From NCBI RefSeq assembly GCF_033110965.1, contig NZ_CP137003.1, positions 2,046,001 through 2,110,000 of the forward strand: a DNA stretch of 64,000 nt. The letters are read 5' to 3'. The position numbers and the translations under genes are program-made. Source of the stretch: Raineyella sp. LH-20 (GTDB lineage: Bacteria > Actinomycetota > Actinomycetes > Propionibacteriales > Propionibacteriaceae). Below, one piece after another: positions 25,201 through 34,343 of the stretch (its first letter is position 1; each line of letters starts with the position of its first letter). The notes under the pieces were generated by a model. It was not told where the DNA came from. It did not search any database and was given only the letters and a program-made list of their open reading frames with translations.

Positions 25201-25972
25201 GGGCAACCTGCTCGGCGGCCAGCAGTCCGGCCACATCGCCGACGTCGGCTTCGACCTCTACGTACGGCTCGTCGGCGAGGCGGTGGCCGAGTACCGGGGC
25301 GACGCCGACGTCGAGGAGGAGACGGACACCCGGATCGAACTGCCGGTCGACGCCCATCTGCCGGAGGACTACATCGGCTCGGAACGGCTGCGCCTAGAGA
25401 TGTACAAGACGATCGCCGAGGTGCGCTCCGACGCCGACCTGGCCGAGGTCCGCGCCGAACTGGAGGACCGCTACGGGCCACTGCCCGATCCGGTGGAGAC
25501 CCTGCTGGCGGTCGCCGGATTCCGGCTGCGCGCCAAGGCGGCCGGTCTGCGGGAGGTGATCGTGCAGGGCTCGAGCGTACGGTTCGCGGCGGTCCGGCTG
25601 CCCGAGTCACGTCAGCTCAAGCTGGCCCGGCTGCACCCCAAGAGCGTCTACAAGGCGCCGGCCGGCCAGGTCATCATCCCGCGGCCCACCACGTCACCGC
25701 TGGGCGGCCGTCCGCTGCAGAACCGCGACCTGCTGGCCTGGGCCGACCAGGTGGTCCGCGAGGTGCTCACCCTGCCGCCGGCACCGGGGAGTCGACCCGC
25801 AGCCGCCTCCGCTGCGGCGCCCGCGGCGAGCGGTGCGCCGACCCGGGGGACCGACACCGTCCCGCGGTCCGGGCAGCAGCGGGGGAGCACGGCGCGTACG
25901 CAGCGGCCGGTGGCGAAGGAGCAGACCGCTCGGCGAGGTGGCCCGGCCGGGCGACCTCGCCGAGGCGCGTAG
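22205..25972 (+). CDS. mfd: Transcription-repair coupling factor
   Basis: Removes RNA polymerase stalled at lesions and recruits UvrA. The 1255-aa product has, in order, a UvrB-like N-terminal region (YYPAWETLPHERLSPRSDT), an RNAP-interacting CarD-like domain (LKPGDPVVHEHHGVGRY), RecG-type helicase motifs with Walker A GDVGYGKT (672-679) and DEEQ (773-776), QLRGRVGRS, and the C-terminal TRCF domain. The last 70 residues are a low-complexity Ala/Pro/Arg tail. TACCGT (22193-22198) lies six bases before the GTG, supporting a leaderless start. Confidence 0.97.
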   Translation: MIEHVTGRLAGILDLLGTDPVVAECVSDARAGVLHAVDITAPGSVRAFLTAELVRRTERTFLLVTATYREAEELSDALQALLGADVAAYYPAWETLPHERLSPRSDTVGRRLEVLRRLAGNDEKPAPRVVIAPVRAVLQPQVAGLADITPVRLRRGAEYDISAVAEDLVGAAYLPVDMVQRRGEFAVRGGIVDVFPPTHEHPVRIDFFGDTVEDLRYFMVADQRSTDRTLDEVVCSPCRELLMTPQVKARAEALVADHPELTEMLDRIAQGLGADGMESLAPALVDRMELLLDVLPDDALVLVADPELVRTRAADLVTTSAEFLQAGWAAAASGGSAPIDLQASSYQELGAVRAHALELGQSWWTLSPFAAGPEAERDVAAEALAHLTAGATPIRTLQARDAHSWAGDTERAVAEIAAAVRDGWRVVMSAEGHGTTQRLADLLAEHDVAARVVADVTEPPAEHVVELVTTGIRHGFLADDVRLAVWTAGDLSGQAQTDRSERKMPARRRKAIDPLELKPGDPVVHEHHGVGRYVEMMQRTVAGATRDYMVIEYAPSKKGQPGDRVFVPMEQLDQVTRYVGGELPTLDKMGGSDWAKRKSRARSAVKEIAGELVRLYAARQAAKGFAFSADSTMQRELEDAFDYTETPDQLSAIDEVKHDMEQTVPMDRLICGDVGYGKTEIAVRAAFKAVMDSKQVAILVPTTLLVTQHYNTFAERYAGFPVRVAALSRFQTDKQARQVLDDLSAGKVDVIVGTHRLLSQEVVFKDLGLVIVDEEQRFGVEHKEQLKKMRMNVDVLAMSATPIPRTLEMAITGIREMSTIATPPEERHPVLTFAGAYDEGQVTAAIRRELLREGQVFYVHNRVQTIDRAAARIRELVPEARVVTAHGQMGERQLEQVMLDFWERRADVLVATTIVEAGLDIATANTLIVERSDQMGLSQLHQLRGRVGRSRERGYCYFLYPPDKPLSQDAHDRLATLAANTDIGAGMAIATKDLEMRGAGNLLGGQQSGHIADVGFDLYVRLVGEAVAEYRGDADVEEETDTRIELPVDAHLPEDYIGSERLRLEMYKTIAEVRSDADLAEVRAELEDRYGPLPDPVETLLAVAGFRLRAKAAGLREVIVQGSSVRFAAVRLPESRQLKLARLHPKSVYKAPAGQVIIPRPTTSPLGGRPLQNRDLLAWADQVVREVLTLPPAPGSRPAAASAAAPAASGAPTRGTDTVPRSGQQRGSTARTQRPVAKEQTARRGGPAGRPRRGA

Positions 25973-26009
25973 GATCGGGCCGACGACCAGACGCTCGACG
26001 GGAGACACC

Positions 26010-26531
26010 ATGGCGCTTCGCGCACTGCCCGCCCTCGCTGCCGCGGGGGCCATCATCCTCACCCTCACCGGGTGTGCCGGCGGCACCGGCTCCGACGCGG
26101 TGGTGATCAACGGACAGCGGGTGTCCATCGCCGAGGTGGAGAAGACGGCCACCGCGGTGGCCTCGTCGGTCCGCGGCGACTCGGTGACCCTGCGCGACGA
26201 GCAGCTCGTGGTGGCGGCGCTGGTGTCGCAGTCGCTCGCGGACGGTGCGGCCCAGAAGGCCGGCAAGCCGATCACCCCGGCCGACCGGGACGCCGCGCTC
26301 GCCTCCGTGCCGGGCGGGACGCAGCTGCAGAGCGACCCGGACGCCCGGCCGTACGCCGAGGCCGTCGGGGACGTCGTGCACGCCCAGCAGGCGTTCGGCG
26401 CCGAGGCGATGGCCGCCCAGCAGGCCACCACGAGGATCGCTGTCAATCCGCGCTTCGGCACCTGGGACACCAAGCAGATGAGCCTGGTCACCGGCACCGG
26501 CTCGCTGTCGGTGCCCGTCTCGACGAACTGA
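26010..26531 (+). CDS. Small lipoprotein with SurA-N-like segment
   Basis: The 173-aa product is exported and lipidated at Cys22 (LTLTGC lipobox). The mature part, VVINGQRVSIAEVEKTATAV followed by VSQSLADGAAQKAGKPIT, resembles the N-terminal substrate-binding domain of SurA/PrsA-type foldases, but no PPIase domain follows. A GGAG precedes the ATG. It sits between mfd and mazG, a position often held by a lipoprotein in actinobacteria. Role unproven; perhaps envelope protein folding. Confidence 0.75.
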   Translation: MALRALPALAAAGAIILTLTGCAGGTGSDAVVINGQRVSIAEVEKTATAVASSVRGDSVTLRDEQLVVAALVSQSLADGAAQKAGKPITPADRDAALASVPGGTQLQSDPDARPYAEAVGDVVHAQQAFGAEAMAAQQATTRIAVNPRFGTWDTKQMSLVTGTGSLSVPVSTN

Positions 26532-26538
26532 GCCACCG

Positions 26539-27318
26539 GTGGCTCCTCGCGACACCCCCCGTGCTCCGCGCGCCATCCCACCCCGTGCTCCGCGCGCCAT
26601 CCCACTCGCCACGTCCGGCACCCCGCACCCGCAGCTCGACCGCTTCGTCGAGGTGATGGGCATCCTCCGCGAGGACTGTCCATGGGACGCCGAACAGACC
26701 CATCGCTCCTTGGTGCAGTACCTGGTCGAGGAGACGATGGAGACCGTGGAGGCGATCGAGACGGGGGAGCCGGCGCACCTGCGCGAGGAACTCGGCGACC
26801 TGTTGCTGCAGGTCGTCTTCCATGCGGCGATCGCTGCGGAACCGGGCGGTGAAGGCTTCGACATCGACGACATCGCCCGCGGTGTCGCCGACAAGCTCAT
26901 CGCCCGGCATCCGTACATCTTCGCGGCCGAGGACGTCCCCGACGACCTCGACGCGACCTGGGAGCAGCGCAAACGCCGGCTGAAGGGACGGACGTCCGCC
27001 TTGGACGGCATCCCGCAGCAGCTGTCCGCGATGCACCGGGCGAACAAGGTGATCGGCCGGGCCGCCTCCCACCAGGTCGACCTGGCCGGCCAGGGCGTCG
27101 ACCTGCCGACCGACCCGATCGACGCCGAGGAACTGGGGCGTACGATCCTCGGCCTGGTGAGCCGGGCCCGGGCCGGCGGCGTCGACCCCGAGCAGGCCAC
27201 CCGCGACGCGTTGCGCCGCCTCGAGGCGGCGGTGGTGCGCGCGGAAGCGGCTGAGGGCGCCGAGCCCGTCGGGTCGGCGGTCGTCGCGGACACCGAGACC
27301 GACTCCGAGGATCTCTGA
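26539..27318 (+). CDS. mazG: Nucleoside triphosphate pyrophosphohydrolase MazG
   Basis: Hydrolyses (d)NTPs to NMP and PPi, cleaning the nucleotide pool. The MazG core is clear: LREDCPWDAEQTHRSL, YLVEETMETVEAIE (metal-binding EExxE), LREELGDLLLQVVFHA, then KLIARHPYIF. The 259-aa length fits actinobacterial single-core forms. The chosen GTG start adds a 25-residue head made by a 24-bp duplication (PRAPRAIP twice) before the core; no good downstream start exists. It lies seven bases after the lipoprotein stop, so the genes are likely co-transcribed. Confidence 0.9.
   Translation: MAPRDTPRAPRAIPPRAPRAIPLATSGTPHPQLDRFVEVMGILREDCPWDAEQTHRSLVQYLVEETMETVEAIETGEPAHLREELGDLLLQVVFHAAIAAEPGGEGFDIDDIARGVADKLIARHPYIFAAEDVPDDLDATWEQRKRRLKGRTSALDGIPQQLSAMHRANKVIGRAASHQVDLAGQGVDLPTDPIDAEELGRTILGLVSRARAGGVDPEQATRDALRRLEAAVVRAEAAEGAEPVGSAVVADTETDSEDL
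26557..26604 (+). repeat. 24-bp tandem duplication in the mazG 5' end
   Basis: Two identical 24-bp units (26557-26580 and 26581-26604) encode the repeated octapeptide PRAPRAIP in frame. Confidence 0.85.
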
Positions 27319-27372
27319 CCCCGAGGGGGTCCCTCCACCGGGTGGAACCCATGTGTCTAGGCTGGGACCTGA

Positions 27373-28713
<1,341 letters not shown>

Positions 28714-28744
28714 TTTCCTGACCTGATCGGCCACACTGGAGGAC

Positions 28745-29479
28745 GTGGCGGAGCAGGGACAGACCAGGACGGGAGCCGGACCGGACCGAGGGGCACCTCG
28801 GGATCGGGCCGGCTCCCGTTCGTTGTCCGCGGGGGAGGGCTCCGGCGACCGCGACCGCACCGGCTCGTCCGGCTCGTCCGCCTCGTCCGCCTCATCCGAT
28901 CCCGGTCGTCCCGGCGACGGCTCCGCTGACCGGGCCCGTCCGGGCGGTCCCAGCGCCGCCCTGCGGCTGGTCCTGCTGGGCACGGTGGTCGGGGTGCTCG
29001 TCATCTCCGCGGCGGCCAGCTTGCAGATCTACTTCCGCCAGCAGCGCCAGCTGGCCGAGCTGAGCGTCGAGATCACCCAGCGCCGGCAGGCGATCGACGA
29101 TCTGAACCGTCAGATCGCCGCCTGGGACGACCCTGCGTACGTCCGCCAGCAGGCCCGGCAGCGTCTCGGCTGGGTGATGCCGGGGGAGACCGGCTACCGC
29201 GTCATCGGCGCCGACGGCAAGCCTCTGGAAGGCGCCCGGCTGGACAGCCAGCGCTCCGACCAGGCCACCCCGGCCACCGACGCGTGGTGGATGAAGATGT
29301 GGGGCAGCACCACCACCGCCGACCGTCCGACGCCGGCGACCGATGTGCCGGTCGGCACGTCGACCCCGGATGCCGCCGACCCGACGGCATCGCCTGCGGC
29401 CGACAGCGGGAGTGCCGGCAAGGGCCCGAGCGGCTCCCGTACGCTCACCTCGGTGCCGGAGACCGGGCCCACCCCCTGA
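28745..29479 (+). CDS. FtsB/DivIC-family septum formation initiator
   Basis: A bitopic division protein expected to join FtsL and FtsQ at the septum. The 244-aa product has a 70-residue disordered Ser/Arg/Gly-rich cytoplasmic head, one membrane helix (LVLLGTVVGVLVISAAASL), a coiled coil (QRQLAELSVEITQRRQAI) and the family motif DPAYVRQQARQRLGWVMPGE. A Thr/Pro/Ser-rich extracellular tail of about 75 residues follows, longer than in most homologues. GGAGG lies just before the GTG start. The order eno-ftsB-DUF501-ppx is conserved in actinobacteria. Confidence 0.9.
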   Translation: MAEQGQTRTGAGPDRGAPRDRAGSRSLSAGEGSGDRDRTGSSGSSASSASSDPGRPGDGSADRARPGGPSAALRLVLLGTVVGVLVISAAASLQIYFRQQRQLAELSVEITQRRQAIDDLNRQIAAWDDPAYVRQQARQRLGWVMPGETGYRVIGADGKPLEGARLDSQRSDQATPATDAWWMKMWGSTTTADRPTPATDVPVGTSTPDAADPTASPAADSGSAGKGPSGSRTLTSVPETGPTP

Positions 29480-29567
29480 GCGGGCCCGCTCCCTTCCGGT
29501 GCCTGGTGCCCGGTGCTCCGAGCCGTCGGGCGCCGCGGGTGTGTCGGGGGTGTCGGCATCGGGCCCT

Positions 29568-29621
29568 GTGGTCGCATCGGGTGCAGTGGTCGCATCGGGT
29601 GCAGTGGTCGCATCGGGTGCA
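29568..29621 (+). repeat. Three 18-bp tandem repeats upstream of the DUF501 gene
   Basis: GTGGTCGCATCGGGTGCA occurs three times without spacing (29568, 29586, 29604). A partial fourth unit, GTGGTCG, follows. Confidence 0.85.
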
Positions 29622-29668
29622 GTGGTCGAGGCGGCCCGGCCGTACGCCGACATGGGAGACTGGGCGGC

Positions 29669-30277
29669 ATGGTCGAACCGATGAGTCCCCACGACGAGCA
29701 GCTGATCGCCGCCCAACTCGGCCGGATGCCGCGGGGCGTGGTCGGGGTCGCCTGGCGCTGCCCGTGCGGCAAGCCCGGTGTCGTGGCGACCGAGCCGCGG
29801 CTGCCGGACGGCACTCCGTTCCCGACCACGTACTACCTGACCTGCCCGCGGGCCACCGCCGGTTGCTCGACTCTCGAGGCGTCCGGGTTGATGACTGAGA
29901 TGACCGATCGGCTCGGCGCCGACCCCGACCTGGCCGCCGGCTACCGACGGGCCCACGAGGCCTACCTGGCCGATCGCGAGGCGCTCGGCCACGTCGAGGA
30001 GATCGACGGGATCAGCGCCGGCGGGATGCCGACCCGGGTCAAGTGCCTGCACGTGCTCGCCGGCCACGCGCTGGCCGCCGGACCGGGGGTCAACCCGCTG
30101 GGCGACGAGACGCTGGCGGCGCTGGGCGAGTTCTGGGCGCACCCGTGCCTGACGGACGGGGCGGCCAGCGCTGTCGCGGCGGGGGACGCCGGTTCGCGGC
30201 CCGACAGCGCGGAGGGAGACGCCGGTCCGCAGACCGACAGGGCGCCGCGGCCCGACAGCGCGGAGGATCGGGCCTGA
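29669..30277 (+). CDS. DUF501 family protein
   Basis: A conserved actinobacterial protein of unknown function. The 202-aa product has all family marks: QLGRMPRGVVGVAWRCPCG, TEPRLPDGTPFPTTYYLTCP, STLEASGLM and RVKCLHVLAGHALA. The Cys pairs (CPCG, TCPRATAGC) suggest a metal site. The ATG at 29669 fits the family start; the open frame upstream is only the 18-bp repeats. The last 45 residues are a repetitive Asp/Ala/Arg tail. Its stop overlaps the ppx start by one base, so a functional link with polyphosphate or (p)ppGpp metabolism is possible. Confidence 0.9.
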   Translation: MVEPMSPHDEQLIAAQLGRMPRGVVGVAWRCPCGKPGVVATEPRLPDGTPFPTTYYLTCPRATAGCSTLEASGLMTEMTDRLGADPDLAAGYRRAHEAYLADREALGHVEEIDGISAGGMPTRVKCLHVLAGHALAAGPGVNPLGDETLAALGEFWAHPCLTDGAASAVAAGDAGSRPDSAEGDAGPQTDRAPRPDSAEDRA

Positions 30278-31218
30278 TGCGGGCCGCGGGGATCGACTGC
30301 GGGACCAACTCACTGCGCCTGCTCCTGGTGGAGCGTGCTCCGGCCGGCGGTGCGCCGGTCGAGCTCTCCCGCCAGCTGCGGATCGTCCGGCTCGGGGAGG
30401 GGGTCGACGCCACCGGCGCGTTCTCCGCGGCCGCGCTGGACCGTACGTTCGTCGCGCTCGACGAATACGCCGCCCTGATCCGGGAGGCCGGGATCGACCC
30501 GGCACACATCCGGATGGTGGCGACCTCCGCTGCCCGCGACGTCTCCAACCGCGACGTCTTCGCGGCCGGGGTCCGCGAGCGGCTCGGTGTCGAACCCCTG
30601 GTGATCTCCGGTGACCGGGAGGCCGAGCTGTCCTTCACCGGGGCGGTCCGCGGTCTGCGCGCGGCAGGGGTGGAGGTCGTCGGCCCGGTGCTGGTCACCG
30701 ACGTCGGCGGCGGTTCGACCGAGTTCGCCCTGGGGGACCCCGACGGCGCGGTCGACTTCCTGGTCTCCCTCGACATCGGGTCGGTCCGGCTGCGGGAACG
30801 TACGCTGCCCGGCGACCCGCCGGACGCGGCACAGCTCCGGGCCACCCGCGACCTGGTCGACACCGCGCTCGACGCGACCGGCATCGACTTCGGGTCGGTC
30901 CGCGAATGGGTCGGCGTCGCCGGCACCGTCACCTCCTTGATGGCCGCCCACCTGGAGCTGCCGGCGTACGACCGTGACGCCGTCCACGGCGCCCGGATGC
31001 CGCTGCCCGCGCTGCGCGCGCTGGCCGACCGGTGCTGCGCAAGTACGGTCGCCGAGTTGTGCCGGATCCCGTCGCTGCACCCGAAGCGGGCCGAGGTGAT
31101 CACCGCAGGCGCGGTGATCCTGGAACGGATCTCCCGCCGGCTCGACGTGCCCGGGCTGCTGGTCTCCGAGACCGACATCCTGGACGGGGTGGCCGCTTGG
31201 GCGTTGCGCGGCGACTGA
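30277..31218 (+). CDS. ppx: Exopolyphosphatase / guanosine pentaphosphatase (Ppx/GppA)
   Basis: Hydrolyses terminal phosphates of polyphosphate and/or converts pppGpp. The 313-aa product is the short, HD-domain-lacking actinobacterial form. It shows the actin-like ATPase motifs IDCGTNSLRLLL, TSAARDVSNRD, TDVGGGSTEFAL and GVAGTVTSL. The TGATG overlap with the DUF501 stop indicates coupling. A tRNA gene follows 90 bp downstream. Confidence 0.93.
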   Translation: MRAAGIDCGTNSLRLLLVERAPAGGAPVELSRQLRIVRLGEGVDATGAFSAAALDRTFVALDEYAALIREAGIDPAHIRMVATSAARDVSNRDVFAAGVRERLGVEPLVISGDREAELSFTGAVRGLRAAGVEVVGPVLVTDVGGGSTEFALGDPDGAVDFLVSLDIGSVRLRERTLPGDPPDAAQLRATRDLVDTALDATGIDFGSVREWVGVAGTVTSLMAAHLELPAYDRDAVHGARMPLPALRALADRCCASTVAELCRIPSLHPKRAEVITAGAVILERISRRLDVPGLLVSETDILDGVAAWALRGD

Positions 31219-31308
31219 CCGCCCCGACCGTACGATTCGTCGTCAGCGATCCGTCGGTAGGATCCACCGGTGCCGGGATCCGCGGAGGACGTACGATCCG
31301 GCCTGACG

Positions 31309-31383
31309 GCCCCCGTAGCCCAACGGCAGAGGCAGGCGGCTTAAACCCGCCACAGTATGGGTTCGAATCCCATCGGGGGCACC
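31309..31383 (+). tRNA. Class I tRNA with anticodon UAA (codon UUA)
   Basis: A perfect seven-pair acceptor stem (GCCCCCG with CGGGGGC), anticodon stem GGCGG/CCGCC around CTTAAAC with anticodon TAA at 31342-31344, and T arm ATGGG-TTCGAAT-CCCAT. Discriminator A73 is followed by CC then T, so CCA is not fully encoded. The variable region is only five bases (ACAGT). A UUA-reading tRNA-Leu should be class II with a long variable arm, like Streptomyces bldA. Automatic annotation would call it tRNA-Leu; the true charging identity is open. Located just after ppx. Confidence 0.8.
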
Positions 31384-31929
31384 TCAGGCGTCCTGGCCGT
31401 TGACGTTCCTGTTCGCCGGATCAGCTGTCGGGCTCGCTGTCGTCAACAGTCCTCTGATGGCGCTACGGGATCCCGAGGGTGCGGCGGAGGAGCTGCGCAG
31501 GATCCGTCGGGTCCACTGACCCCGTCGTCGTTCCTTCCTCGGGGGCCGCCGAGTCCGGCCGCTTCACGACGCTGTTCGGTCCGCGGTGCGACTCAGCCCA
31601 AGGTGCGACGCTCGACGGCCGACCTCTGCGTTCCGTTCATGCGTTGGTGCGTGATGACACACACGAACGCATCGACAGAACGCATGACCGCAGGGAGGCG
31701 AGGATGTGGGGTGGCTGCGCCGGCCAGGGGGTACGTGTCGGGCGCCCGATCAGCCCCGCGGCGACATCCGGCCGCTGAGGTTCGCCATGCGCCCGAGCTC
31801 GTCCAGGTCGAGGCGTACATTGCCGCTGGCGTCGGCGGTGCAAGAGCGCAGCAACCCGTCGAGCCGGCGGATGCCCGTCCTTGGGTGCGTCCCGATGAGA
31901 CTCCGGTCACAAGAATCTGGTCCGCCCTC
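31384..31929. other. Intergenic region, no gene seen
   Basis: About 550 bp between the tRNA and the dioxygenase promoter. The open frames crossing it lack ribosome sites and recognisable protein features. An imperfect inverted repeat, GCGTTGGTG (31641-31649) and CACGAACGC (31662-31670), is the only clear structure. This marks the junction between conserved core genes and the catabolic island. Confidence 0.6.
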
Positions 31930-31972
31930 TTGCGCCCGTCTTCTCTGTAGCCCAGAATCATGTTCTGAACAG
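31930..31972 (+). promoter_or_regulatory. Promoter and candidate IclR operator of the dioxygenase operon
   Basis: TTGCGC (31930-31935), 17 bases and CAGAAT (31953-31958) form a plausible promoter. Two overlapping dyads lie on it: CAGAA-N5-TTCTG (31953-31967) and the odd palindrome TGTTCTGAACA (31961-31971). The half-site GAACAG recurs in the transporter promoter at 38503-38508. Confidence 0.5.
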
Positions 31973-31994
31973 CAGAGTCGAAGGAGATTCTTGT

Positions 31995-33443
31995 ATGCGT
32001 GATCAGGAAGCCGTTCTGGAAGCGGTGCGGGCGGGCATGCTGCCTGCGCACATCTACAACGACCGCGAAGTCTTCGAGGCGGAGAAGGATGCCGTCTTCA
32101 GCCGCGCCTGGCTCTTCGTGGCCCATGAGTCGGAGATCCCGAACGTCGGGGACTACGTCGTCCGCCGGGTCGTGGACAACTCGTTCATCGTCGCCCGTGG
32201 CAACGACGGTGAGGTACGCGTGATGTTCAACATGTGCCTGCACCGGGGCATGCAGGTCTGCCGCGCCGAGGTCGGCAACGCCTCGCACTTCCGCTGCCCC
32301 TACCACGGCTGGTCCTACCGCAACGATGGCCGGATCGTCGGTCTGCCCTTCCACCAGGAGGCGTACGGCGGCGAGGAGGGCTTCGCGCGCAAGGGTCAGA
32401 CCCTGCTGCAGGCCCCGTCGGTCGATTCCTACAACGGTCTGATCTTCGTCAGCATGGATCCGGACGCCGAACCGCTCGAGGACTTCCTCGGCGACTACCG
32501 GTTCTACCTCGACTTCTACACCAAGCAGAGCGCCGACGGCGTGGAGGTGCGCGGCCCGCAGCGCTGGCGCGTCAAGGCCAACTGGAAGGTCGGCGTGGAG
32601 AACTTCGCCGGCGACATCTACCACACCCCGCAGACCCACATGTCGGTCGTGGAGATCGGCCTGTTCCGCGAGCCCAAGGCGGAGAAGCGCAAGGACGGCA
32701 CCACCTACTGGGCCGGCAACGGCGGTGGCACCACCTACAAGCTGCCGCAGGGCACCCTCGAGGAGCGGCTGGCGTACGTCGGCTACCCCGACGAGATGAT
32801 CGCCCGGATGAAGGAGACCTGGTCGCCCGAGCAGCAGGACATCATCGGCGAGAACGGCTTCATGATCTCGGCGTCCTCGCTCTTCCCGAACCTCTCCCTG
32901 GTCCACAACTGGCCCAAGGTCGAGGACTCCGACGACGTCCTGCCCTTCGTCTCGCTGCGTCAGTGGCAGCCGATCAGCGAGAACGAGACCGAAGTCCTGT
33001 CCTGGTTCCTGGTCGACAAGAACGCCCCGGAGGAGTACAAGAAGCTCTCCTACAAGGCGTACCTGATGTGCTTCGGATCGTCCGGCATGTTCGAGCAGGA
33101 CGACATCGAGAACTGGGTCTCGCTGACCAACACGGCCGGCGGCTCGATGGCTCGCCGCCTGCACCTGAACGGCCGGATGGGCATCAAGATGGACGGCTCC
33201 GAGGTCGTCGCCCCGCTCGGCCCCGACAAGTGGGCCGGTCCGGGGGTCTCCCACGTCGGCTACGGCGAATACAACCAGCGCCACCTGCTGGACTGCTGGG
33301 CCGACCTGATCGAGCAGGGCCCGGCCGACGCCGGCAACGTCTCCCTCGGCGGCGCGATCCGCGGCACGATCGCCGGCACGACCTGTGACACCGACTGTGA
33401 CGACATCGCCAACACCGAAGAGAAGATCGAGGTCGCGAAGTGA
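31995..33443 (+). CDS. Rieske aromatic-ring-hydroxylating dioxygenase alpha subunit (phthalate 3,4-dioxygenase-like)
   Basis: Catalytic subunit inserting O2 into an aromatic acid to give a cis-dihydrodiol. The 482-aa product has Rieske ligands Cys81, His83, Cys101 and His104 (CLHRG, CPYHGW) and mononuclear iron ligands His210 and His215 with bridging Asp207 (NFAGDIYHTPQTH). A distal Asp is expected in FEQDDIENW. The sequence style and operon (decarboxylase present) best match actinobacterial PhtAa/PadAa enzymes acting on phthalate; a related carboxylated aromatic remains possible. AAGGAG lies eight bases before the ATG. First gene of the operon. Confidence 0.88.
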   Translation: MRDQEAVLEAVRAGMLPAHIYNDREVFEAEKDAVFSRAWLFVAHESEIPNVGDYVVRRVVDNSFIVARGNDGEVRVMFNMCLHRGMQVCRAEVGNASHFRCPYHGWSYRNDGRIVGLPFHQEAYGGEEGFARKGQTLLQAPSVDSYNGLIFVSMDPDAEPLEDFLGDYRFYLDFYTKQSADGVEVRGPQRWRVKANWKVGVENFAGDIYHTPQTHMSVVEIGLFREPKAEKRKDGTTYWAGNGGGTTYKLPQGTLEERLAYVGYPDEMIARMKETWSPEQQDIIGENGFMISASSLFPNLSLVHNWPKVEDSDDVLPFVSLRQWQPISENETEVLSWFLVDKNAPEEYKKLSYKAYLMCFGSSGMFEQDDIENWVSLTNTAGGSMARRLHLNGRMGIKMDGSEVVAPLGPDKWAGPGVSHVGYGEYNQRHLLDCWADLIEQGPADAGNVSLGGAIRGTIAGTTCDTDCDDIANTEEKIEVAK

Positions 33444-34027
33444 CGACTCATTACCCCATCGACGGCACCCGCTCCCAGCTCGGCGGCTACGCGTCCACCA
33501 CGACCCGGGTCGGTGTGACCCTGGCCTTCGACGATTCCCGCCACCTCGCCGCCCAGCGCTGGATCGTCGACGAGGCGCACCTGCTCGACCAGCAGCGCTA
33601 CGAGGAGTGGCTCGACCTGCTCACCGAGGACGTCCACTACTACATGCCGGTCAAGGTGACCACCGCCTTGGGCGCCGGCTTCGACACCGCGACCGAGATG
33701 GCGCACTACGACGAGAACAAATACTCGCTCTCCCGGCGGGTGGCGCGCTTCGCCACCGAGCATGCCTGGACCGAGGACCCGCCGTCGCGGCTGCGTCACT
33801 ACGTGACCAACGTGCGCACCTTCGCCACCGCCACCGACGACGAGATCATCGTCGACTCCGCCGAGCTGCTCTTCCGCAGCCGCGGCGACATGAACGAGCC
33901 CTCGATCATCTCGGCCGGTCGCGAGGACCTGCTGCGGCAGACCGCGGACGGCTGGCGCCTCGCGCGTCGTCATATCGCGGTCGACGAGTCGGTGCTGCGT
34001 ACGCAGAACCTGGCGATCTTCCTGTGA
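33440..34027 (+). CDS. Aromatic-ring-hydroxylating dioxygenase beta subunit
   Basis: Structural subunit of the alpha3beta3 oxygenase, a SnoaL/NTF2-like cone fold. The 195-aa length is standard. Visible family features include AAQRWIVDEAHLLDQQRYEEWLDLL in parts, a DVHYYMPV strand, the RLRHYVTNV segment and an RSRGD loop. The GTGA overlap with the alpha stop shows translational coupling, consistent with equal stoichiometry. Confidence 0.9.
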   Translation: MTTHYPIDGTRSQLGGYASTTTRVGVTLAFDDSRHLAAQRWIVDEAHLLDQQRYEEWLDLLTEDVHYYMPVKVTTALGAGFDTATEMAHYDENKYSLSRRVARFATEHAWTEDPPSRLRHYVTNVRTFATATDDEIIVDSAELLFRSRGDMNEPSIISAGREDLLRQTADGWRLARRHIAVDESVLRTQNLAIFL

Positions 34028-34034
34028 GGCAGTG

Positions 34035-34343
34035 ATGAAGAGACTTGAATGGGAAGGCGAGGAGGAGGACCGTCAGGCGGCGCTGCGTGCGGCGCAGCAG
34101 CGGGCCGAGTTCCTCGAGCATCAGGTCGGTGAGCCGCTGGTGATCTCCAACGAGTTCGCCGAGATCCGGGTGATCCGGGTGGAGACCCGCAACGGTGCCC
34201 GGCTCATGATCGACTCACACAAGTCGGGCCAGTGGATCACCCTCGATCCGCTCGAGCTCGAGGCGCTGACCTGGCAGAGCACCGCCACGATCTCTGCCAT
34301 GGTCGGCCACCCGTTCGGGTCGCTCATCGCGGAGGACCAGTGA
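34035..34343 (+). CDS. Uncharacterised protein in dioxygenase operon, 102 aa
   Basis: Unknown function. A charged N-terminal helix rich in Glu/Arg/Gln (EGEEEDRQAALRAAQQRAEF) is followed by a compact beta-rich part (EPLVISNEFAEIRVIRVETR, RLMIDSHKSGQWITLDPLEL). GAGG lies five bases before the ATG at 34035; a GTG one codon earlier is less well spaced. It is retained between the oxygenase beta subunit and the dehydrogenase with a four-base overlap into the next gene, so it is likely needed for the pathway, perhaps as an assembly or substrate-handling factor. No metal motif is visible. Confidence 0.75.
   Translation: MKRLEWEGEEEDRQAALRAAQQRAEFLEHQVGEPLVISNEFAEIRVIRVETRNGARLMIDSHKSGQWITLDPLELEALTWQSTATISAMVGHPFGSLIAEDQ

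Noticed and set aside
22130-25357. Long open frame of about 1,075 codons antisense to mfd
   Set aside because: High-GC third positions create such shadows; its product is His/Gly/Asp-rich low complexity and mfd motifs cover the same DNA.
31357-31950. Open frame between the tRNA and the dioxygenase operon
   Set aside because: It begins inside the tRNA, has no ribosome site and no protein-like pattern.
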